DNA from: Pseudomonas viridiflava
Lineage (GTDB): Bacteria; Pseudomonadota; Gammaproteobacteria; Pseudomonadales; Pseudomonadaceae
Reading direction: 5' to 3'
Length of the DNA: 64,000 bases
Assembly: GCF_900589395.1 (NCBI RefSeq)
Contig: NZ_UUIS01000001.1
Span: 392,460-456,459, forward strand
In this document: piece after piece, positions 42,928 through 53,859 of the stretch
How the letters are laid out: each line of letters starts with the position of its first letter
Position numbering within the stretch: the stretch's first letter is position 1
Position numbers and translations under genes: made by a program
Notes under the pieces: generated by a model
Databases searched by the model: none
Seen by the model: the letters and a program-made list of their open reading frames with translations, nothing else
Told to the model about the DNA's origin: nothing

Positions 42928-44274
42928 TCAGCTGCCGGCGACGGTCATGCGTTCGATCAGCACCGAGCCGGTGCGGATGTTGCTGCGCAGTTCAAGATCG
43001 CTGCCGATGGCCACAATCTGCCTGAACATATCGCGCATGTTGCCGGCGATGGTTACCTCCTGGACCGGGAACTGGATCTCGCCGTTCTCGACCCAGAAGC
43101 CGGCAGCCCCGCGCGAATAATCACCGGTCACCATGTTCAGGCCGCTGCCCATCAGTTCGGTCACCAGCAAGCCGCGGCCCATGCGACGCACCAGCGCCGG
43201 CTGGTCTTCGGTGCCGTGGGTGACGAACAGGTTATGCACGCCGCCAGCATTGGCGGTGCTGGGCAGGCCCAGCTTGCGACCCGAATAAGTGCTCAACATG
43301 TACGACACCAGGTCGCCATTTTCGACGAACGGCTTGGCATAGGTGGCCAGGCCATCGCCATCGAACGAGGCGCTGCCCAGTGCGTGCATCAGGTGCGGAC
43401 GCTCGTCGAGTGTCAGCCATTCAGGAAACAGCCGCTGCCCCAGCGTGCCCTCCAGGAAGGATGACTTGCGGTACAGGTTGCCGCCGGAAATCGCCCCCAG
43501 AAAGCTGCCGAACAGCCCACCGGCCAACTCGGCGGAAAACAGCACCGGCACTTCACAGGTGGGCACCGGACGCGCGCCAAGACGGCTGGCTGCGCGCTGG
43601 GCAGCCTTGCGACCGATGATCGAGGCGTCGGCCAGCAGTTCGCCCTGACGGTTGACGTCATACCAGTAGTCACGCTGCATCTGGCCGCCATCTTCGGCAA
43701 TCATGACGCAACTGAGGCTGTGCCGGGTCGACGCATAGCCGCCGATGAAGCCGTTGCTGTTGCCATACACCCGACAACCCTGGTGGGTATTGAGGGTGGT
43801 GCCATCAGCATTGCGGATGCGGCTGTCGGCCTCGAACGCCGCCGCCTCGCAGATCAGCGCCTTCTCGATGGCTTGCTCGGGGGTGATGTCCCAGGCATGA
43901 AACAGATCGAAGTCCTTGAGCTCGCGAGCCATCAAGGCCGGATCGGCCAGCCCCGAGCTTTCGTCTTCTGAAGTGTGCTGGGCAATCGCCAGCGCTGCGG
44001 CGACGGTTTCACGAATCGCGTCGGAACCGCTGGCCGAGGTGCTGGCCGAGCCCTTGCGCTGGCCGACATACAGGGTGATGCCAAACCCCTGGTCACGATT
44101 GAACTCTACGGTCTCGACTTCGCGCTGGCGTACCGAGGTCGACAGCCCCTGGTCCACCGAGACGGCCACCTCACAGGCGCTGGCGCCCTGGCGACGGGCT
44201 TCGGTGATGATCTGCTCGACCTGCTCCTGAAGTGCTGGCAGGGCTTGTGGGCCGACGCTTTGGGTTGCACTCAT
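42928..44274 (-). CDS. pmbA: Metalloprotease TldE (PmbA)
   Basis: Partner of TldD in a heterodimeric protease that matures peptide antibiotics and degrades unfolded peptides. From the ATG at 44274 (after GGAGAAAGTC) it is 448 residues. It has the PmbA/TldD fold but, as expected for TldE, no HExxxH zinc motif; the equivalent place reads LFSAELAGGLFG. tldD lies nearby at 44948-46387. Confidence 0.95.
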   Translation of the reverse strand: MSATQSVGPQALPALQEQVEQIITEARRQGASACEVAVSVDQGLSTSVRQREVETVEFNRDQGFGITLYVGQRKGSASTSASGSDAIRETVAAALAIAQHTSEDESSGLADPALMARELKDFDLFHAWDITPEQAIEKALICEAAAFEADSRIRNADGTTLNTHQGCRVYGNSNGFIGGYASTRHSLSCVMIAEDGGQMQRDYWYDVNRQGELLADASIIGRKAAQRAASRLGARPVPTCEVPVLFSAELAGGLFGSFLGAISGGNLYRKSSFLEGTLGQRLFPEWLTLDERPHLMHALGSASFDGDGLATYAKPFVENGDLVSYMLSTYSGRKLGLPSTANAGGVHNLFVTHGTEDQPALVRRMGRGLLVTELMGSGLNMVTGDYSRGAAGFWVENGEIQFPVQEVTIAGNMRDMFRQIVAIGSDLELRSNIRTGSVLIERMTVAGS

Positions 44275-44381
44275 GACTTTCTCCATCAAATTCTGCTTTC
44301 GGCACAGTTCACATACCGAGCGGGCCGGACAAGCGGCCCCTGACTGGTTATCATGGCGGCGTTTATTTGCGGACGGCCCCC

Positions 44382-44903
44382 ATGGTTGATTCTTACGACG
44401 ACTCCCTCGACGGGGAGAAAAGCAAAACCCAGGTAAAACGCGAGCAGCAGGCGCTGGTTGAAATGGGCGAGCGCCTGACTACCCTCAAACCGGATGTGCT
44501 CGACAAGCTGCCCTTGACCGACGGCTTGCGCCGCGCCCTGGCCGAAGCCCCCAAGCACACCGCGAACATCGCGCGAAAGCGCCATATCCTGTTTATCGGC
44601 AGGCTGATGCGCGATCAGGACCAGGAGGCCATTCTTGCCCTGCTGGACCAGCTCGACAGCTCGACCCGGCAGTACAACGAACGCTTCCACTCGCTGGAAC
44701 GCTGGCGCGATCGCCTGATCGGCGGTGATGACAGCGTCCTGGAAAAATTCGTTGCCGAATACCCGGACGCCGATCGCCAGCAATTGCGTTCCCTGATCCG
44801 TCAGGCCCAGCATGAACTGGCGCATAACAAGCCACCGGCTTCCAGTCGCAAGGTCTTCAAGTACATCCGCGACCTGGACGAAGTGCAGCGCGGCCTGCGC
44901 TAG
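44382..44903 (+). CDS. darP: Ribosome-associated protein DarP (YjgA, DUF615)
   Basis: Late 50S assembly factor. From the ATG at 44382 it is 173 residues, highly charged and helical, with [19 protein letters not shown] near the start and [12 protein letters not shown] at the end, both family signatures. Divergent from pmbA and convergent with tldD. Confidence 0.93.
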   Translation: MVDSYDDSLDGEKSKTQVKREQQALVEMGERLTTLKPDVLDKLPLTDGLRRALAEAPKHTANIARKRHILFIGRLMRDQDQEAILALLDQLDSSTRQYNERFHSLERWRDRLIGGDDSVLEKFVAEYPDADRQQLRSLIRQAQHELAHNKPPASSRKVFKYIRDLDEVQRGLR

Positions 44904-44911
44904 CACCTGCT

Positions 44912-44939
44912 CAGGACTGGTCAGCCGTGACCAGTCCTG
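44912..44939. terminator. Long hairpin between darP and tldD (convergent)
   Basis: CAGGACTGGTCA, GCCG, TGACCAGTCCTG: a perfect 12-bp stem. A T-rich tail is lacking on either side, but the convergent setting suggests a termination or mRNA-end role. Confidence 0.65.
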
Positions 44940-44947
44940 CCCTTCCC

Positions 44948-46387
44948 TCACCCGCCTGTGCCGCCCACGGTGATCGCATCGATCTTCAGGGTCGGCTGGC
45001 CGACGCCTACCGGTACGGATTGTCCGTCCTTGCCGCAGGTGCCCACGCCACTGTCCAGCGACAGGTCGTTGCCGACCATCGACACCCGGCTCATGGCTTC
45101 CGGACCGTTACCGATCAGCGTCGCGCCCTTGACCGGCGTGGTAATCCTGCCGTCTTCGATCAGGTACGCCTCGCTGGTGGAGAACACGAACTTGCCGCTG
45201 GTGATATCCACCTGCCCGCCGCCCAGGTTGGCGCAGTAGATCCCGCGCTTGACCGAGGCGATGATTTCCTGCGGGTCGCTTTGCCCGCCCAGCATGTAGG
45301 TGTTGGTCATGCGCGGCATCGGCAAGTGCGCATAGGATTCGCGACGACCGTTGCCCGTGCGCGCCACGCCCATCAGGCGGGCATTGAGCTTGTCCTGCAT
45401 GTAGCCCTTTAGCACGCCGTTCTCGATCAGCGTGGTGCATTCGGTCGGGGTGCCTTCGTCATCGACGCTCAGCGAGCCACGACGACCGGCCAGGGTGCCG
45501 TCATCGACGATGGTGCACAGCGTGGAGGCAACCCTTTCGCCCATGCGGCCGCTGTAGGCCGAGCTGCCCTTGCGGTTGAAGTCGCCTTCCAGGCCATGAC
45601 CGACCGCTTCGTGCAACAGCACGCCCGACCAGCCCGACCCCAGCACCACCGGCAAGGTGCCTGCCGGGGCGGGTATCGCCTCGAGGTTGACCAGCGCCTG
45701 GCGCAAGGCCTCACGGGCGTAGCCCATGGCCCGGTCTTCATTGAGGAAATAACGGTAATCGGTACGGCCACCGCCACCGTGTCCGCCGCGCTCGCGACGG
45801 CCGTTCTGTTCGACGATCACACTGACATTGAAGCGCACCAGCGGCCGTACATCCGCCGCCAGGCTACCATCGGCGGCGGCAACCAGAATGCGCTCCCAGA
45901 CCCCGGCCATGCTCACCGAAACCTGCTGGATCCGTGGGTCCAGCGCCCGGGTGGCGACATCGATGCGCTTGAGCAGCTCGACCTTTTCGGCGCGGCTGAG
46001 CACTTCGAGCGGGTTGTCCGGCGCATACAGCTGGGCCACATCCTGGGTGGTGAACGCCTGGACCCGACCGTTCTGGCCGGCACGCGAGATGGAACGGGCC
46101 GCATTGGCCGCCGCGCTCAGGGCTTCGAGGTTGATGGCATTGCTGTAGGCGAAACCGGTCTTTTCTCCCGATTGCGCACGCACCCCGACGCCCTGGTCGA
46201 GGTTGAAGCTGCCTTCCTTGACGATGCCGTCCTCAAGCGCCCAGGACTCGGAAATCATGCCCTGGAAATACAGATCGGCCGCGTCGATTCCGGGCCCGGC
46301 CAGTTCGCCAAGCACCGACTGCAGGGTGTCCAGGTTCAGGCCGCCAGGCGCCAGAAGATGTTCGCTGACTGAGGACACGTCACTCAT
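44948..46387 (-). CDS. tldD: Metalloprotease TldD
   Basis: Catalytic partner of PmbA/TldE. From the ATG at 46387 it is 479 residues. The zinc motif is [11 protein letters not shown] (HExxxH, about residues 255-265), preceded by [12 protein letters not shown], with [17 protein letters not shown] region [14 protein letters not shown] later. The start lies just past the stop of the nitrilase-fold gene with GGAG 5 nt upstream; a GTG at 46393 is the alternative. Confidence 0.95.
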   Translation of the reverse strand: MSDVSSVSEHLLAPGGLNLDTLQSVLGELAGPGIDAADLYFQGMISESWALEDGIVKEGSFNLDQGVGVRAQSGEKTGFAYSNAINLEALSAAANAARSISRAGQNGRVQAFTTQDVAQLYAPDNPLEVLSRAEKVELLKRIDVATRALDPRIQQVSVSMAGVWERILVAAADGSLAADVRPLVRFNVSVIVEQNGRRERGGHGGGGRTDYRYFLNEDRAMGYAREALRQALVNLEAIPAPAGTLPVVLGSGWSGVLLHEAVGHGLEGDFNRKGSSAYSGRMGERVASTLCTIVDDGTLAGRRGSLSVDDEGTPTECTTLIENGVLKGYMQDKLNARLMGVARTGNGRRESYAHLPMPRMTNTYMLGGQSDPQEIIASVKRGIYCANLGGGQVDITSGKFVFSTSEAYLIEDGRITTPVKGATLIGNGPEAMSRVSMVGNDLSLDSGVGTCGKDGQSVPVGVGQPTLKIDAITVGGTGG

Positions 46388-46389
46388 AT

Positions 46390-47235
46390 TCACTCCGAAG
46401 CAGGCCGCACCGCGTCCTGCACTGAAAAGCGCCGGTGACTGGACACCGGCATCCGCGTCCGTATGGACGCCTGTTCTTCACTGTCGCGCTGCGCCAGCAG
46501 CACGGCTTCACCTTTGGCCTGCTCGGCCACGATTCGACCCCAGGGATCGATAATTGCCGTCTGGCCCCAGGTTTCCCGGGGCCCTGGGTGCACGCCACCC
46601 TGTGCGGCGGCCAGCAGGTAGCACTGAGTCTCGATGGCGCGGGCGCGAATCAGGATCTCCCAGTGCGCCGCACCGGTGACGGCGGTGAACGCCGAAGGTG
46701 CGGTAATCAGTTCTGCGCCCGCTTCACGCAGGGCGGTGTACAGCTCCGGGAAGCGCAGGTCGTAGCATACGCTCAACCCCAACCGCCCCACCGGCGTGTC
46801 GGCCACCACCACCTGACTTCCATGAGCATAGTCATCCGATTCGCGGTAGCGCCCACGATTGTCAGTCACATCGACATCGAACAGGTGCAATTTGTCATAC
46901 CGGGCGGCCTGTTCGCCGTGCTCGTCGATCAGCAACGAGCAGGCGGTCACCTTGCCATCGGGGTGCCCTTGCGGCGGCAGCGGCAATGTCCCGGCCACAA
47001 TCCATAACCTGAGGTCGCGGGCGGCCTGTTTCAACCAGGGCAGCACAGGTCCTTGCCCCAGGGCTTCGGCGCGGCCGATGGCGGCGGCGTCGCGACGCCC
47101 CAGCGCCGGGAAGTTTTCCGGCAGCACCGCCAGCCGCGCGCCCTGCCCCGCAGCCTGCTCCAGCAGGCGCCGGGCATGGCGCAGGTTTTCGGCGATATCG
47201 CTCTGGCTGACCATTTGAATCACTGCAAACGTCAT
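46390..47235 (-). CDS. Nitrilase-fold carbon-nitrogen hydrolase
   Basis: Amidase-like enzyme of 281 residues from the ATG at 47235. The catalytic triad is visible: Glu in LPENFP, Lys in YDKLHLFDV, Cys in [11 protein letters not shown] (about residue 150). Such proteins beside tldD/yhdP in Pseudomonas are usually called carbon-nitrogen hydrolases; relation to the metabolite-repair enzyme Nit1 (deaminated glutathione amidase) is likely but not proven. Lies 39 bp downstream of yhdP. Confidence 0.9.
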   Translation of the reverse strand: MTFAVIQMVSQSDIAENLRHARRLLEQAAGQGARLAVLPENFPALGRRDAAAIGRAEALGQGPVLPWLKQAARDLRLWIVAGTLPLPPQGHPDGKVTACSLLIDEHGEQAARYDKLHLFDVDVTDNRGRYRESDDYAHGSQVVVADTPVGRLGLSVCYDLRFPELYTALREAGAELITAPSAFTAVTGAAHWEILIRARAIETQCYLLAAAQGGVHPGPRETWGQTAIIDPWGRIVAEQAKGEAVLLAQRDSEEQASIRTRMPVSSHRRFSVQDAVRPASE

Positions 47236-47274
47236 TGCATCGTCCCTGCCCACACAATTAAACGGGCAAACATG

Positions 47275-50200
47275 TCACTGAGGCTTCTCGAACGGCTTGT
47301 CGAAGGTGATCTTCGGTTCCTTCCAGGGCCCTTCAACCTTGTACTGGACACTGGCAAAACGCGCAACGCGATCGCCCAGCAGCTTGTCTGCCAGGAACAA
47401 CGCGCCACCGATGGCCGGCGCGCCGACCAGCAAGGCCGCAATAGGCAGGTTGTTGGTCACCGGCAGGGTCACCAGCAGCTTGGCATTGACCTGGTCCCTG
47501 ACCATGTCCAGCGTACCGTCCAGCTCCAGATTGCTCGACGGGCCGGTCAGGGTGATCGGCTTGCGCGTCACGTAGACACCCTCGCTGGCCACCAGCAGGC
47601 CCTTGACCCGGTCATAACTGAGTCCCTTGCCCAGCAGATCAGAGAAGTCCAGGCGCAGACGCCGGCCAATGGAGTTGAAGTTGAGCAGGCCGAATACCCG
47701 CAGTGCCTGGGCGCCGCCTTCCACCTCGACGAACTGCCCCTTGCGCAACGTGGCATCCAGGCTGCCGGAATACCGCTTCAGGCCCACCCAGGCCGGCGAG
47801 CCGGGCCAGCGCCCGTCGATGTCCAGCTCGAACGATTCACTGGTGACCGTGGGCGCAAACCCCCAGGCCTTGAGCACATCGCCCAGGTCCTTGCCCGCCA
47901 CATGCCCCTTGATCCAGCTGCTGCCGGCCCCCGGTGCGCCGTCCCAGCCGCCATTGCCTTCGAGCAACAGGCCCTTGAGGCCCAGGTTCAGGTCATTGAA
48001 ACGCAGGCCGGTGGTCGTCGGGCGGATCTTCAAGGCCCAGCCGCCCACCAACTGGTCACCCTGGAACACCTGATTGATGCGCAGGTCCAGCGCCGGCACC
48101 TGCCGCGGGTCGAACCCGGCCAGCGGGTCGGGTGCATTCTCGACTGTCGCGGCGTTGGGGTCGGCGGCCGGCAGGTGCACATACTGTAGGTCGATATCGA
48201 TAGGGGCACTCTTGGCATCCGGCCACGCGGCCGTGCCCTTGACCCTGGCGCTGTCCAGCGCCAGTTGCCAGGCTGCGGCAAGGCGCTGCACCTGCACACG
48301 GACCTGCTCGAGCGTGGTGCCCATGGCCGTCAACCGGCCGATCTGTACATCCACCCGGCTGAGCACCTGCTGGGCGCTGCCGTCCGTATCACCACCACTG
48401 TAGCGCCTGGCCACTTCCTGCCAGGGGGCGACGTCCAGCTCGGGCAGGCTGCCACTGATGCGCAAGCCCTTGGCCTGCGGCACGACGGCGCCGCCCTGGC
48501 CCAGGAACAGTTCGCCACGTCCTTGCAACGGATCGCTGGCCGGCGCCGCCCAGACCAGACTGGCCTGCGTGCCGTAGACCGCGTCATAGCGCCGCTCGCG
48601 GCCTTGCAGGGTCATGTGAAACTCGCTTGGGCGGACCTGCTCGCGGGGTTTGCCGAACGGGGCCGGCAGGTCCACCGCCAGCCCTTGCAGGCTGGAGCTG
48701 ATCGATAACGGTGTGGCGCCACCGTCGAGCAGCAATTGCAGTTGGTAGGGGATGTCGCCCGAGGCTGGCAGCGGCTGGTTGAAGCCCAGCCAGTCGGTCA
48801 GGCGCTTGAGCGCTACCTGGCCGCTGGCATTGATGCGCGTGACATTGGCGCCAGGCTTGCCTTCGGCCAGGATCTGCGCGGTGACGGGTTGACCGAACGC
48901 CTGGGCGCTGATGCCCTTGCCGCTCAGGCCACTGTCGCTGTCAAAGCGGAACTCGCCCTTGAGCTGGTTCAGTTCCAGCGGCGGTTCGGCCAACTTCAGA
49001 CGGGCAGCCTCACTGGCAAAGTCCACCACGATCCGGGGCTCAGGGCCTTTCTGCAACGGGATGTCCAGCTTCAAACGCCCCTTGAGCGGCCCCTCGCCCT
49101 CCCATTTGGCAAAGGTGCTGCCAGTGCCAATGGGCGCGGTCTGGAGAATTTTCAGGCCATCGCCCAGGCTGCCGGCGAATTCGCCGTCGACCAGCAGGTG
49201 AGCGGGCTGCCCGGCGGCGGCCGGCGGCACATTGACCTGTACGTTGCTGACCTTGGTGCCCAGCATCTGCCCCTTGCTGGCCTTGATGCGTACATCGTTG
49301 TTCTCGACATACACCTTGCCGTCCACGCCGGTGAGCACCGGCCAGCCTGGCTGGAAGTCCAGGGTGGCGTTCCTGACGTTGAAAAACAGGCTGATGACCC
49401 GGGCATGATCAGGGGCATTCTTGTGCAACGAGCCCTGGTACTGGAAAAAGCCCTGCCTGACGTCGCCGGCGACAATGGCCGTGCGCAGCCAATTGTCCAG
49501 CGCAGGGCTGAGCACAGCCGGCAGGTACTTGCCGGTGTAGCGGCCATCGCCATCGAGCAGGCCGACGCGCAGGTCCATGTAGTCTTCATGGTCGTGCTTG
49601 AGGTGGATGCGGATCAGAAAGTCGGCCGCGATCCGGCCCTCGTCGCCCAGCACCTTGATGTAGGGCGCCACCAGGGTGAATCGCTCCTGGTCCAGGGTCC
49701 AGGTCAGCAAGGCGTTGGCTTTCTTGTAGTCCCACGGTTTCTTGAAGATCGGGTCCAGGTGCAGCATGAAGTCGTCGCTGGCCAGGCGCAGTTCGCCCTT
49801 GCCCAGGTCGCCACTGATGGCACCGCTGACATTCCCGGCGGCCGGTGCGCCGTGGTACGCCTTGAAAGCGACCTTGTCCAGGTTGGCGGCAAAGCTCAGG
49901 CGTTGGTCGCCTTGCGTCTGCGGCCGCCAGTCGAGCAGCACGTTGCGCAGCGTACCGCTGACATCCAGGCGCTCGAGCACCTCACGCAAAGTGGCCGGCA
50001 GCGGTGCCACGGCATCAAGCAAAGGCGTGAGCGGTGTCAGGTCCAGGCGGTCGGCCTGCACATGCCACAGTTCCTGGCGATCAGGGGCGGCGGCGGTCTG
50101 CTGCACCTGCAGGCGGCTCTCCCAGCGCTGCTCGCCCAGGCTCATGGCCAGCGAGTCCAGCGTCAGCGTGAAGCCCTGCCCACTGCGCACGAACCAGGCG

Positions 50201-51090
50201 TTGAGTGCCAGGTTATCGATGCGTGCCGGCGCCTGCAGGGCGTAGTGGCCTTGCAGCCGGGGCGCGTTCAGGCGCACGGTGGCCTGTTGCAGTGTGCCGT
50301 CGCCCCAGCCCAGCCAGAACTGACCGCCGGCCTCAAGTGCCGACACGTCCCAGTCACCGGTCAGGCTGCGTGGCACCCATTGCGCCCAATCGCTCTGCGG
50401 CAGGTTCAGCCAGGCCTCGGCCTGTGCCTGGCGCCATTGATCGGGCTGGATGCGCGCCTCCACATTGAGCGCCAAGGGCTTGCCGTCGGGCAGGGTCAGG
50501 CGCGCATCGAGTCGCTGCTGGCCGGCACCGGTGGCCAGGCTGAAATTGATATAGGTGAGGGTCAGGGGTTGTTCGTCGAATGGCTGCACCGTCAACTGGC
50601 TGTCGAACACCGACAGCTGCGCCACGTGCTGCAGCTGCGTGAGCACCTGCTCGGGGTCCATCGGCTTTTCGGCACGCTGCGGCACGCCTTGCAACGCCCA
50701 CCGTCCCTCCTGGTCCTGGCGCAGGATCAGTTGCAGGCCACTGAGCTCAAGGTCGGCAATGCGCACCTGGCGATGGATCAGGCTGTCCCACAACGCCGGC
50801 ACCACCCGCACCTGGTCCAGGCGCAACGCATTGCGGCCTTCGCCGACCATCACATCGTGCGCCAGCAACACCGGGGCAAAGCCGCTCCAGCGGCCCTCCA
50901 GGCGGCCGATGCTCAAAGGCACGCCCAAGGCCGCCTGGGCACGCGTTTCGACGTCTGCGCGGTATTCGGCCAGCATCGGCGCCAGTTGTCGCCCCAGGCT
51001 GACGTACAAGGCCGCCAGCACCAGCAACAAGGCGCACAGACTCAAGCCCCAGCGTGTGAAGACCGCCATCAGGCGCGGCAGGCTTGCCAT
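47275..51090 (-). CDS. yhdP: AsmA-like protein YhdP
   Basis: Very large inner-membrane-anchored periplasmic protein (1271 residues) of the AsmA-like group, which with TamB and YdbH carries phospholipids to the outer membrane. One N-terminal membrane segment (about residues 13-35, WGLSLCALLLVLAALYVSLG) is followed by a long beta-rich repeat region, ending in the conserved AsmA-type C-terminal portion with KPITLTGPSSNLELDGTLDM and a short second hydrophobic stretch near LPIAALLVGAPAIGGALFLA. Length matches E. coli YhdP. First of yhdP-nitrilase-tldD. Confidence 0.94.
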   Translation of the reverse strand: MASLPRLMAVFTRWGLSLCALLLVLAALYVSLGRQLAPMLAEYRADVETRAQAALGVPLSIGRLEGRWSGFAPVLLAHDVMVGEGRNALRLDQVRVVPALWDSLIHRQVRIADLELSGLQLILRQDQEGRWALQGVPQRAEKPMDPEQVLTQLQHVAQLSVFDSQLTVQPFDEQPLTLTYINFSLATGAGQQRLDARLTLPDGKPLALNVEARIQPDQWRQAQAEAWLNLPQSDWAQWVPRSLTGDWDVSALEAGGQFWLGWGDGTLQQATVRLNAPRLQGHYALQAPARIDNLALNAWFVRSGQGFTLTLDSLAMSLGEQRWESRLQVQQTAAAPDRQELWHVQADRLDLTPLTPLLDAVAPLPATLREVLERLDVSGTLRNVLLDWRPQTQGDQRLSFAANLDKVAFKAYHGAPAAGNVSGAISGDLGKGELRLASDDFMLHLDPIFKKPWDYKKANALLTWTLDQERFTLVAPYIKVLGDEGRIAADFLIRIHLKHDHEDYMDLRVGLLDGDGRYTGKYLPAVLSPALDNWLRTAIVAGDVRQGFFQYQGSLHKNAPDHARVISLFFNVRNATLDFQPGWPVLTGVDGKVYVENNDVRIKASKGQMLGTKVSNVQVNVPPAAAGQPAHLLVDGEFAGSLGDGLKILQTAPIGTGSTFAKWEGEGPLKGRLKLDIPLQKGPEPRIVVDFASEAARLKLAEPPLELNQLKGEFRFDSDSGLSGKGISAQAFGQPVTAQILAEGKPGANVTRINASGQVALKRLTDWLGFNQPLPASGDIPYQLQLLLDGGATPLSISSSLQGLAVDLPAPFGKPREQVRPSEFHMTLQGRERRYDAVYGTQASLVWAAPASDPLQGRGELFLGQGGAVVPQAKGLRISGSLPELDVAPWQEVARRYSGGDTDGSAQQVLSRVDVQIGRLTAMGTTLEQVRVQVQRLAAAWQLALDSARVKGTAAWPDAKSAPIDIDLQYVHLPAADPNAATVENAPDPLAGFDPRQVPALDLRINQVFQGDQLVGGWALKIRPTTTGLRFNDLNLGLKGLLLEGNGGWDGAPGAGSSWIKGHVAGKDLGDVLKAWGFAPTVTSESFELDIDGRWPGSPAWVGLKRYSGSLDATLRKGQFVEVEGGAQALRVFGLLNFNSIGRRLRLDFSDLLGKGLSYDRVKGLLVASEGVYVTRKPITLTGPSSNLELDGTLDMVRDQVNAKLLVTLPVTNNLPIAALLVGAPAIGGALFLADKLLGDRVARFASVQYKVEGPWKEPKITFDKPFEKPQ

Positions 51091-51256
51091 TCAGCAGCCC
51101 TCGCGCCAGGCGACTGCGATCACAGTCTGCAACCACTGACAACCCGACAGGACCCACGGCGTGATTTGCACATTGACCACACATCATTCTCACTCAAGGG
51201 GCATCCCTGCCGCGGCCCCGCCTTGCAGCGGGTGTCATATCTGCATTGTGAGCAAC

Positions 51257-52714
51257 TCAGAGCAGCACGACGTCGTATTGTTCCTGTGAATACATCGATT
51301 CAACCTGAAACCGTATGGTGCGGCCGATGAAAGCTTCGAGCTCGGCGACATTGCCCGACTCTTCGTCGAGCAGGCGATCCACCACCCGCTGGCTGGCCAG
51401 CACCCGGTAGCCTACTGCCTGGTAAGCCCGGGCCTCGCGCAGGATCTCGCGAAAGATCTCGTAGCAAATGGTTTCCGGCGTCTTGAGCTTGCCCCGCCCC
51501 TGGCAGCACAGGCAGGCCTCGCACAGGATCTGCTCGAGGCTTTCGCGGGTGCGCTTGCGGGTCATCTGCACCAGGCCCAGCTCGGTGATGCCGATGATAT
51601 TGGTCTTGGCGTGGTCGCGTTCGAGCTGCTTTTCCAGGGTGCGTAGCACCTGGCGCTGGTGCTCGCCGTCTTCCATGTCGATGAAGTCAATGATGATGAT
51701 GCCGCCCAGATTGCGCAGCCGCAGTTGCCGGGCAATGGCCGTGGCCGCCTCGAGGTTGGTCTTGAAGATGGTTTCTTCGAGGTTGCGGTGACCGACGAAG
51801 GCGCCGGTGTTGACATCGATGGTGGTCATCGCCTCGGCCGGGTCGACCACCAGGTAGCCGCCGGACTTGAGCGGCACCTTGCGTTCGAGCGCCTTCTGGA
51901 TCTCGTCCTCGACGCCATACAGGTCGAAGATCGGGCGCTCGCCGGGGTAATGCTCCAGGCGGTCCTCGATCTCGGGCATCAGCTCGGCGACGAACTGCCG
52001 GGTCTTCTGGAAGGTTTCCCGCGAGTCGATGCGGATTTTCTCGATGCGAGGGCTGACCAGGTCGCGCAGGGTACGCAGCGCCAGGCCCAGGTCTTCATAG
52101 ATGACCGTGGGCGGGCTGACCGTCTTGATCTGCTCGCCAATCTGGTCCCAGAGCCGGCGCAGGTAGCGGATGTCCATGAGGATTTCTTCGGCGCCCGCGC
52201 CTTCGGCCGCCGTGCGCAGGATAAAGCCGCCGGCCTCCTTGATACCTTCCTGGGCCACGCAGTCGCTGACCACTTTCTTGAGCCGGTCGCGTTCGCCTTC
52301 ATCCTCGATTTTCAGCGAAATGCCGACGTGTGCGGTACGTGGCATGTACACCAGGTACCGCGAGGGGATCGACAACTGCGTGGTCAGGCGGGCGCCCTTG
52401 CTGCCGATCGGGTCTTTGGTGACCTGCACCACCAGGCTCTGGCCTTCGTGGACCAGCGCACTGATCGGCTCGATCGCCGGGCCTTCGCGCATGGAGATTT
52501 CCGAGGCGTGGATGAACGCCGCACGGTCCAGGCCGATGTCGATAAAGGCCGCCTGCATGCCGGGCAGTACCCGCACCACCTTGCCCTTGTAGATATTGCC
52601 GACGATGCCGCGGCGCTGGGTGCGCTCGACGTGCACCTCTTGCAGCACGCCGTTTTCCACCACTGCCACCCGTGATTCCATGGGCGTGATGTTGATCAGG
52701 ATTTCTTCACTCAT
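51257..52714 (-). CDS. rng: Ribonuclease G
   Basis: Endoribonuclease that matures the 5' end of 16S rRNA and decays some mRNAs. It has 485 residues: an S1-like RNA-binding region (about 38-118), and the catalytic DNase I-like part, with Asp in [12 protein letters not shown] and [10 protein letters not shown] (Mg2+-binding). [11 protein letters not shown] is the zinc-link region (about 403-413). It lacks the long C-terminal scaffold of RNase E. Its start overlaps the maf stop (ATGA). Confidence 0.96.
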   Translation of the reverse strand: MSEEILINITPMESRVAVVENGVLQEVHVERTQRRGIVGNIYKGKVVRVLPGMQAAFIDIGLDRAAFIHASEISMREGPAIEPISALVHEGQSLVVQVTKDPIGSKGARLTTQLSIPSRYLVYMPRTAHVGISLKIEDEGERDRLKKVVSDCVAQEGIKEAGGFILRTAAEGAGAEEILMDIRYLRRLWDQIGEQIKTVSPPTVIYEDLGLALRTLRDLVSPRIEKIRIDSRETFQKTRQFVAELMPEIEDRLEHYPGERPIFDLYGVEDEIQKALERKVPLKSGGYLVVDPAEAMTTIDVNTGAFVGHRNLEETIFKTNLEAATAIARQLRLRNLGGIIIIDFIDMEDGEHQRQVLRTLEKQLERDHAKTNIIGITELGLVQMTRKRTRESLEQILCEACLCCQGRGKLKTPETICYEIFREILREARAYQAVGYRVLASQRVVDRLLDEESGNVAELEAFIGRTIRFQVESMYSQEQYDVVLL

Positions 52715-53313
52715 GGCTTATCACCTTCCAGGCCTTGCCAACAGGGTATGCCGAAATGGCCCAGCAGGTCTGCGGTTTCGCACAGCGGCAAGCCCACGAC
52801 CGCCGAATAGCTGCCGTGCAGGCTCTGCACGAAGATTGCCGCCAGCCCCTGGATCGCGTAGCTGCCGGCCTTGTCGGCCGGCTCGCCGCTGGCCCAGTAG
52901 GTGCTCGCCTCCTGCGCCTGGATGCCACGAAAGCGCACGCGGCTGGCGACCACACGGCTTTCGCAGCGCTGGCGATCCAGTACGGCCACCGCCGTCAGCA
53001 CTTCGTGCTCGCGGCCCGACAACGCGGCCAGCATGGCTAGCGCGTCTTCGCGGTCCAGCGGTTTACCGAGAATCCGGCCGTCGAGCACCACGGCCGTATC
53101 GGCACCGAGCACGCAGGCGGGCTGCGTCTCGGGCAGCAAGGCAAGGCCCGCCCGGGCTTTGCTGCAGGCCAGGCGTTCGACATAGGCCTGGGGGGTTTCA
53201 GCGGTCAGCGGCGTTTCGTCGATCTGCGCACTCAGTACGCTGAACGGCACGCCGATCTGGGTCAGCAGTTCACGACGTCGCGGTGAACCGGAAGCCAGGT
53301 AGAGAAAGGACAT
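52711..53313 (-). CDS. maf: Maf-family nucleotide pyrophosphatase (dTTP/UTP, YhdE type)
   Basis: House-cleaning enzyme that hydrolyses non-canonical or excess nucleoside triphosphates. It has 200 residues with [12 protein letters not shown] (about 6-17) and [17 protein letters not shown] (catalytic Asp, about 69-85). Position between mreD and rng, as for E. coli yhdE, supports the dTTP/UTP subgroup rather than the m7GTP (YceF) subgroup. Confidence 0.94.
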   Translation of the reverse strand: MSFLYLASGSPRRRELLTQIGVPFSVLSAQIDETPLTAETPQAYVERLACSKARAGLALLPETQPACVLGADTAVVLDGRILGKPLDREDALAMLAALSGREHEVLTAVAVLDRQRCESRVVASRVRFRGIQAQEASTYWASGEPADKAGSYAIQGLAAIFVQSLHGSYSAVVGLPLCETADLLGHFGIPCWQGLEGDKP

Positions 53314-53367
53314 CGGGACGTCTCCATGTCGGCAACGCCCTGTTCAGAGCGCCTGCACTCAATGCGC

Positions 53368-53859
53368 TCAATTGATTTTCAGGTGCTTGCGCAACCCGCG
53401 TAGTCCATAACTGATCCACGGCCATAACAAGGCGCTGACCAGCGCTGGCAGCACCAGCGCCAAGGTGGGCTGACGATTGCCGGTCAGGGCGCTGAGCCAT
53501 AGCTGGGCCAGCTGCGCCAGGCCAAAGATCACCAGCAGGATCAGGCACTGTTGCCAGGTCGGAAAGATCCGCAGGCGATGCTGCAAGGACATCACCAGAA
53601 AGGCGATCAGGCTGAGGGTCAGCGCGTTCTGGCCCAGCAGGGTGCCATACAGCACATCCTCCATCAGCCCCAGCAGCCAGGCGGTGGTCATGCCGACCTT
53701 GTGCGGCACGGCCAGGATCCAGAAGGTCAGCAGCAGCGCCAGCCATAGCGGGCGAAAGATTTCCATGAATTGCGGCAGCGGTGAAACGCTGAGCAGCAGG
53801 CCGATGGCGAAGGTCAACCAGACCACCCAGCCATTGCGCCCGGAGACGTGACTAACCAT
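53368..53859 (-). CDS. mreD: Rod shape-determining protein MreD
   Basis: Polytopic inner-membrane subunit of the elongation machinery. It has 163 residues with about five hydrophobic helices, beginning near NGWVVWLTFAIGLLLSVSPL and ending at LRGLRKHLKIN. Sequence is weakly conserved; the call rests on topology and its place after mreC. It overlaps the mreC end by 8 bp. Confidence 0.93.
   Translation of the reverse strand: MVSHVSGRNGWVVWLTFAIGLLLSVSPLPQFMEIFRPLWLALLLTFWILAVPHKVGMTTAWLLGLMEDVLYGTLLGQNALTLSLIAFLVMSLQHRLRIFPTWQQCLILLVIFGLAQLAQLWLSALTGNRQPTLALVLPALVSALLWPWISYGLRGLRKHLKIN

Noticed and set aside
48736..51330. 864-codon open frame opposite yhdP
   Set aside because: Antisense artefact of GC-rich codon usage; composition is Gln/His/Arg/Ala-rich without domain signatures, and it lacks a ribosome site.
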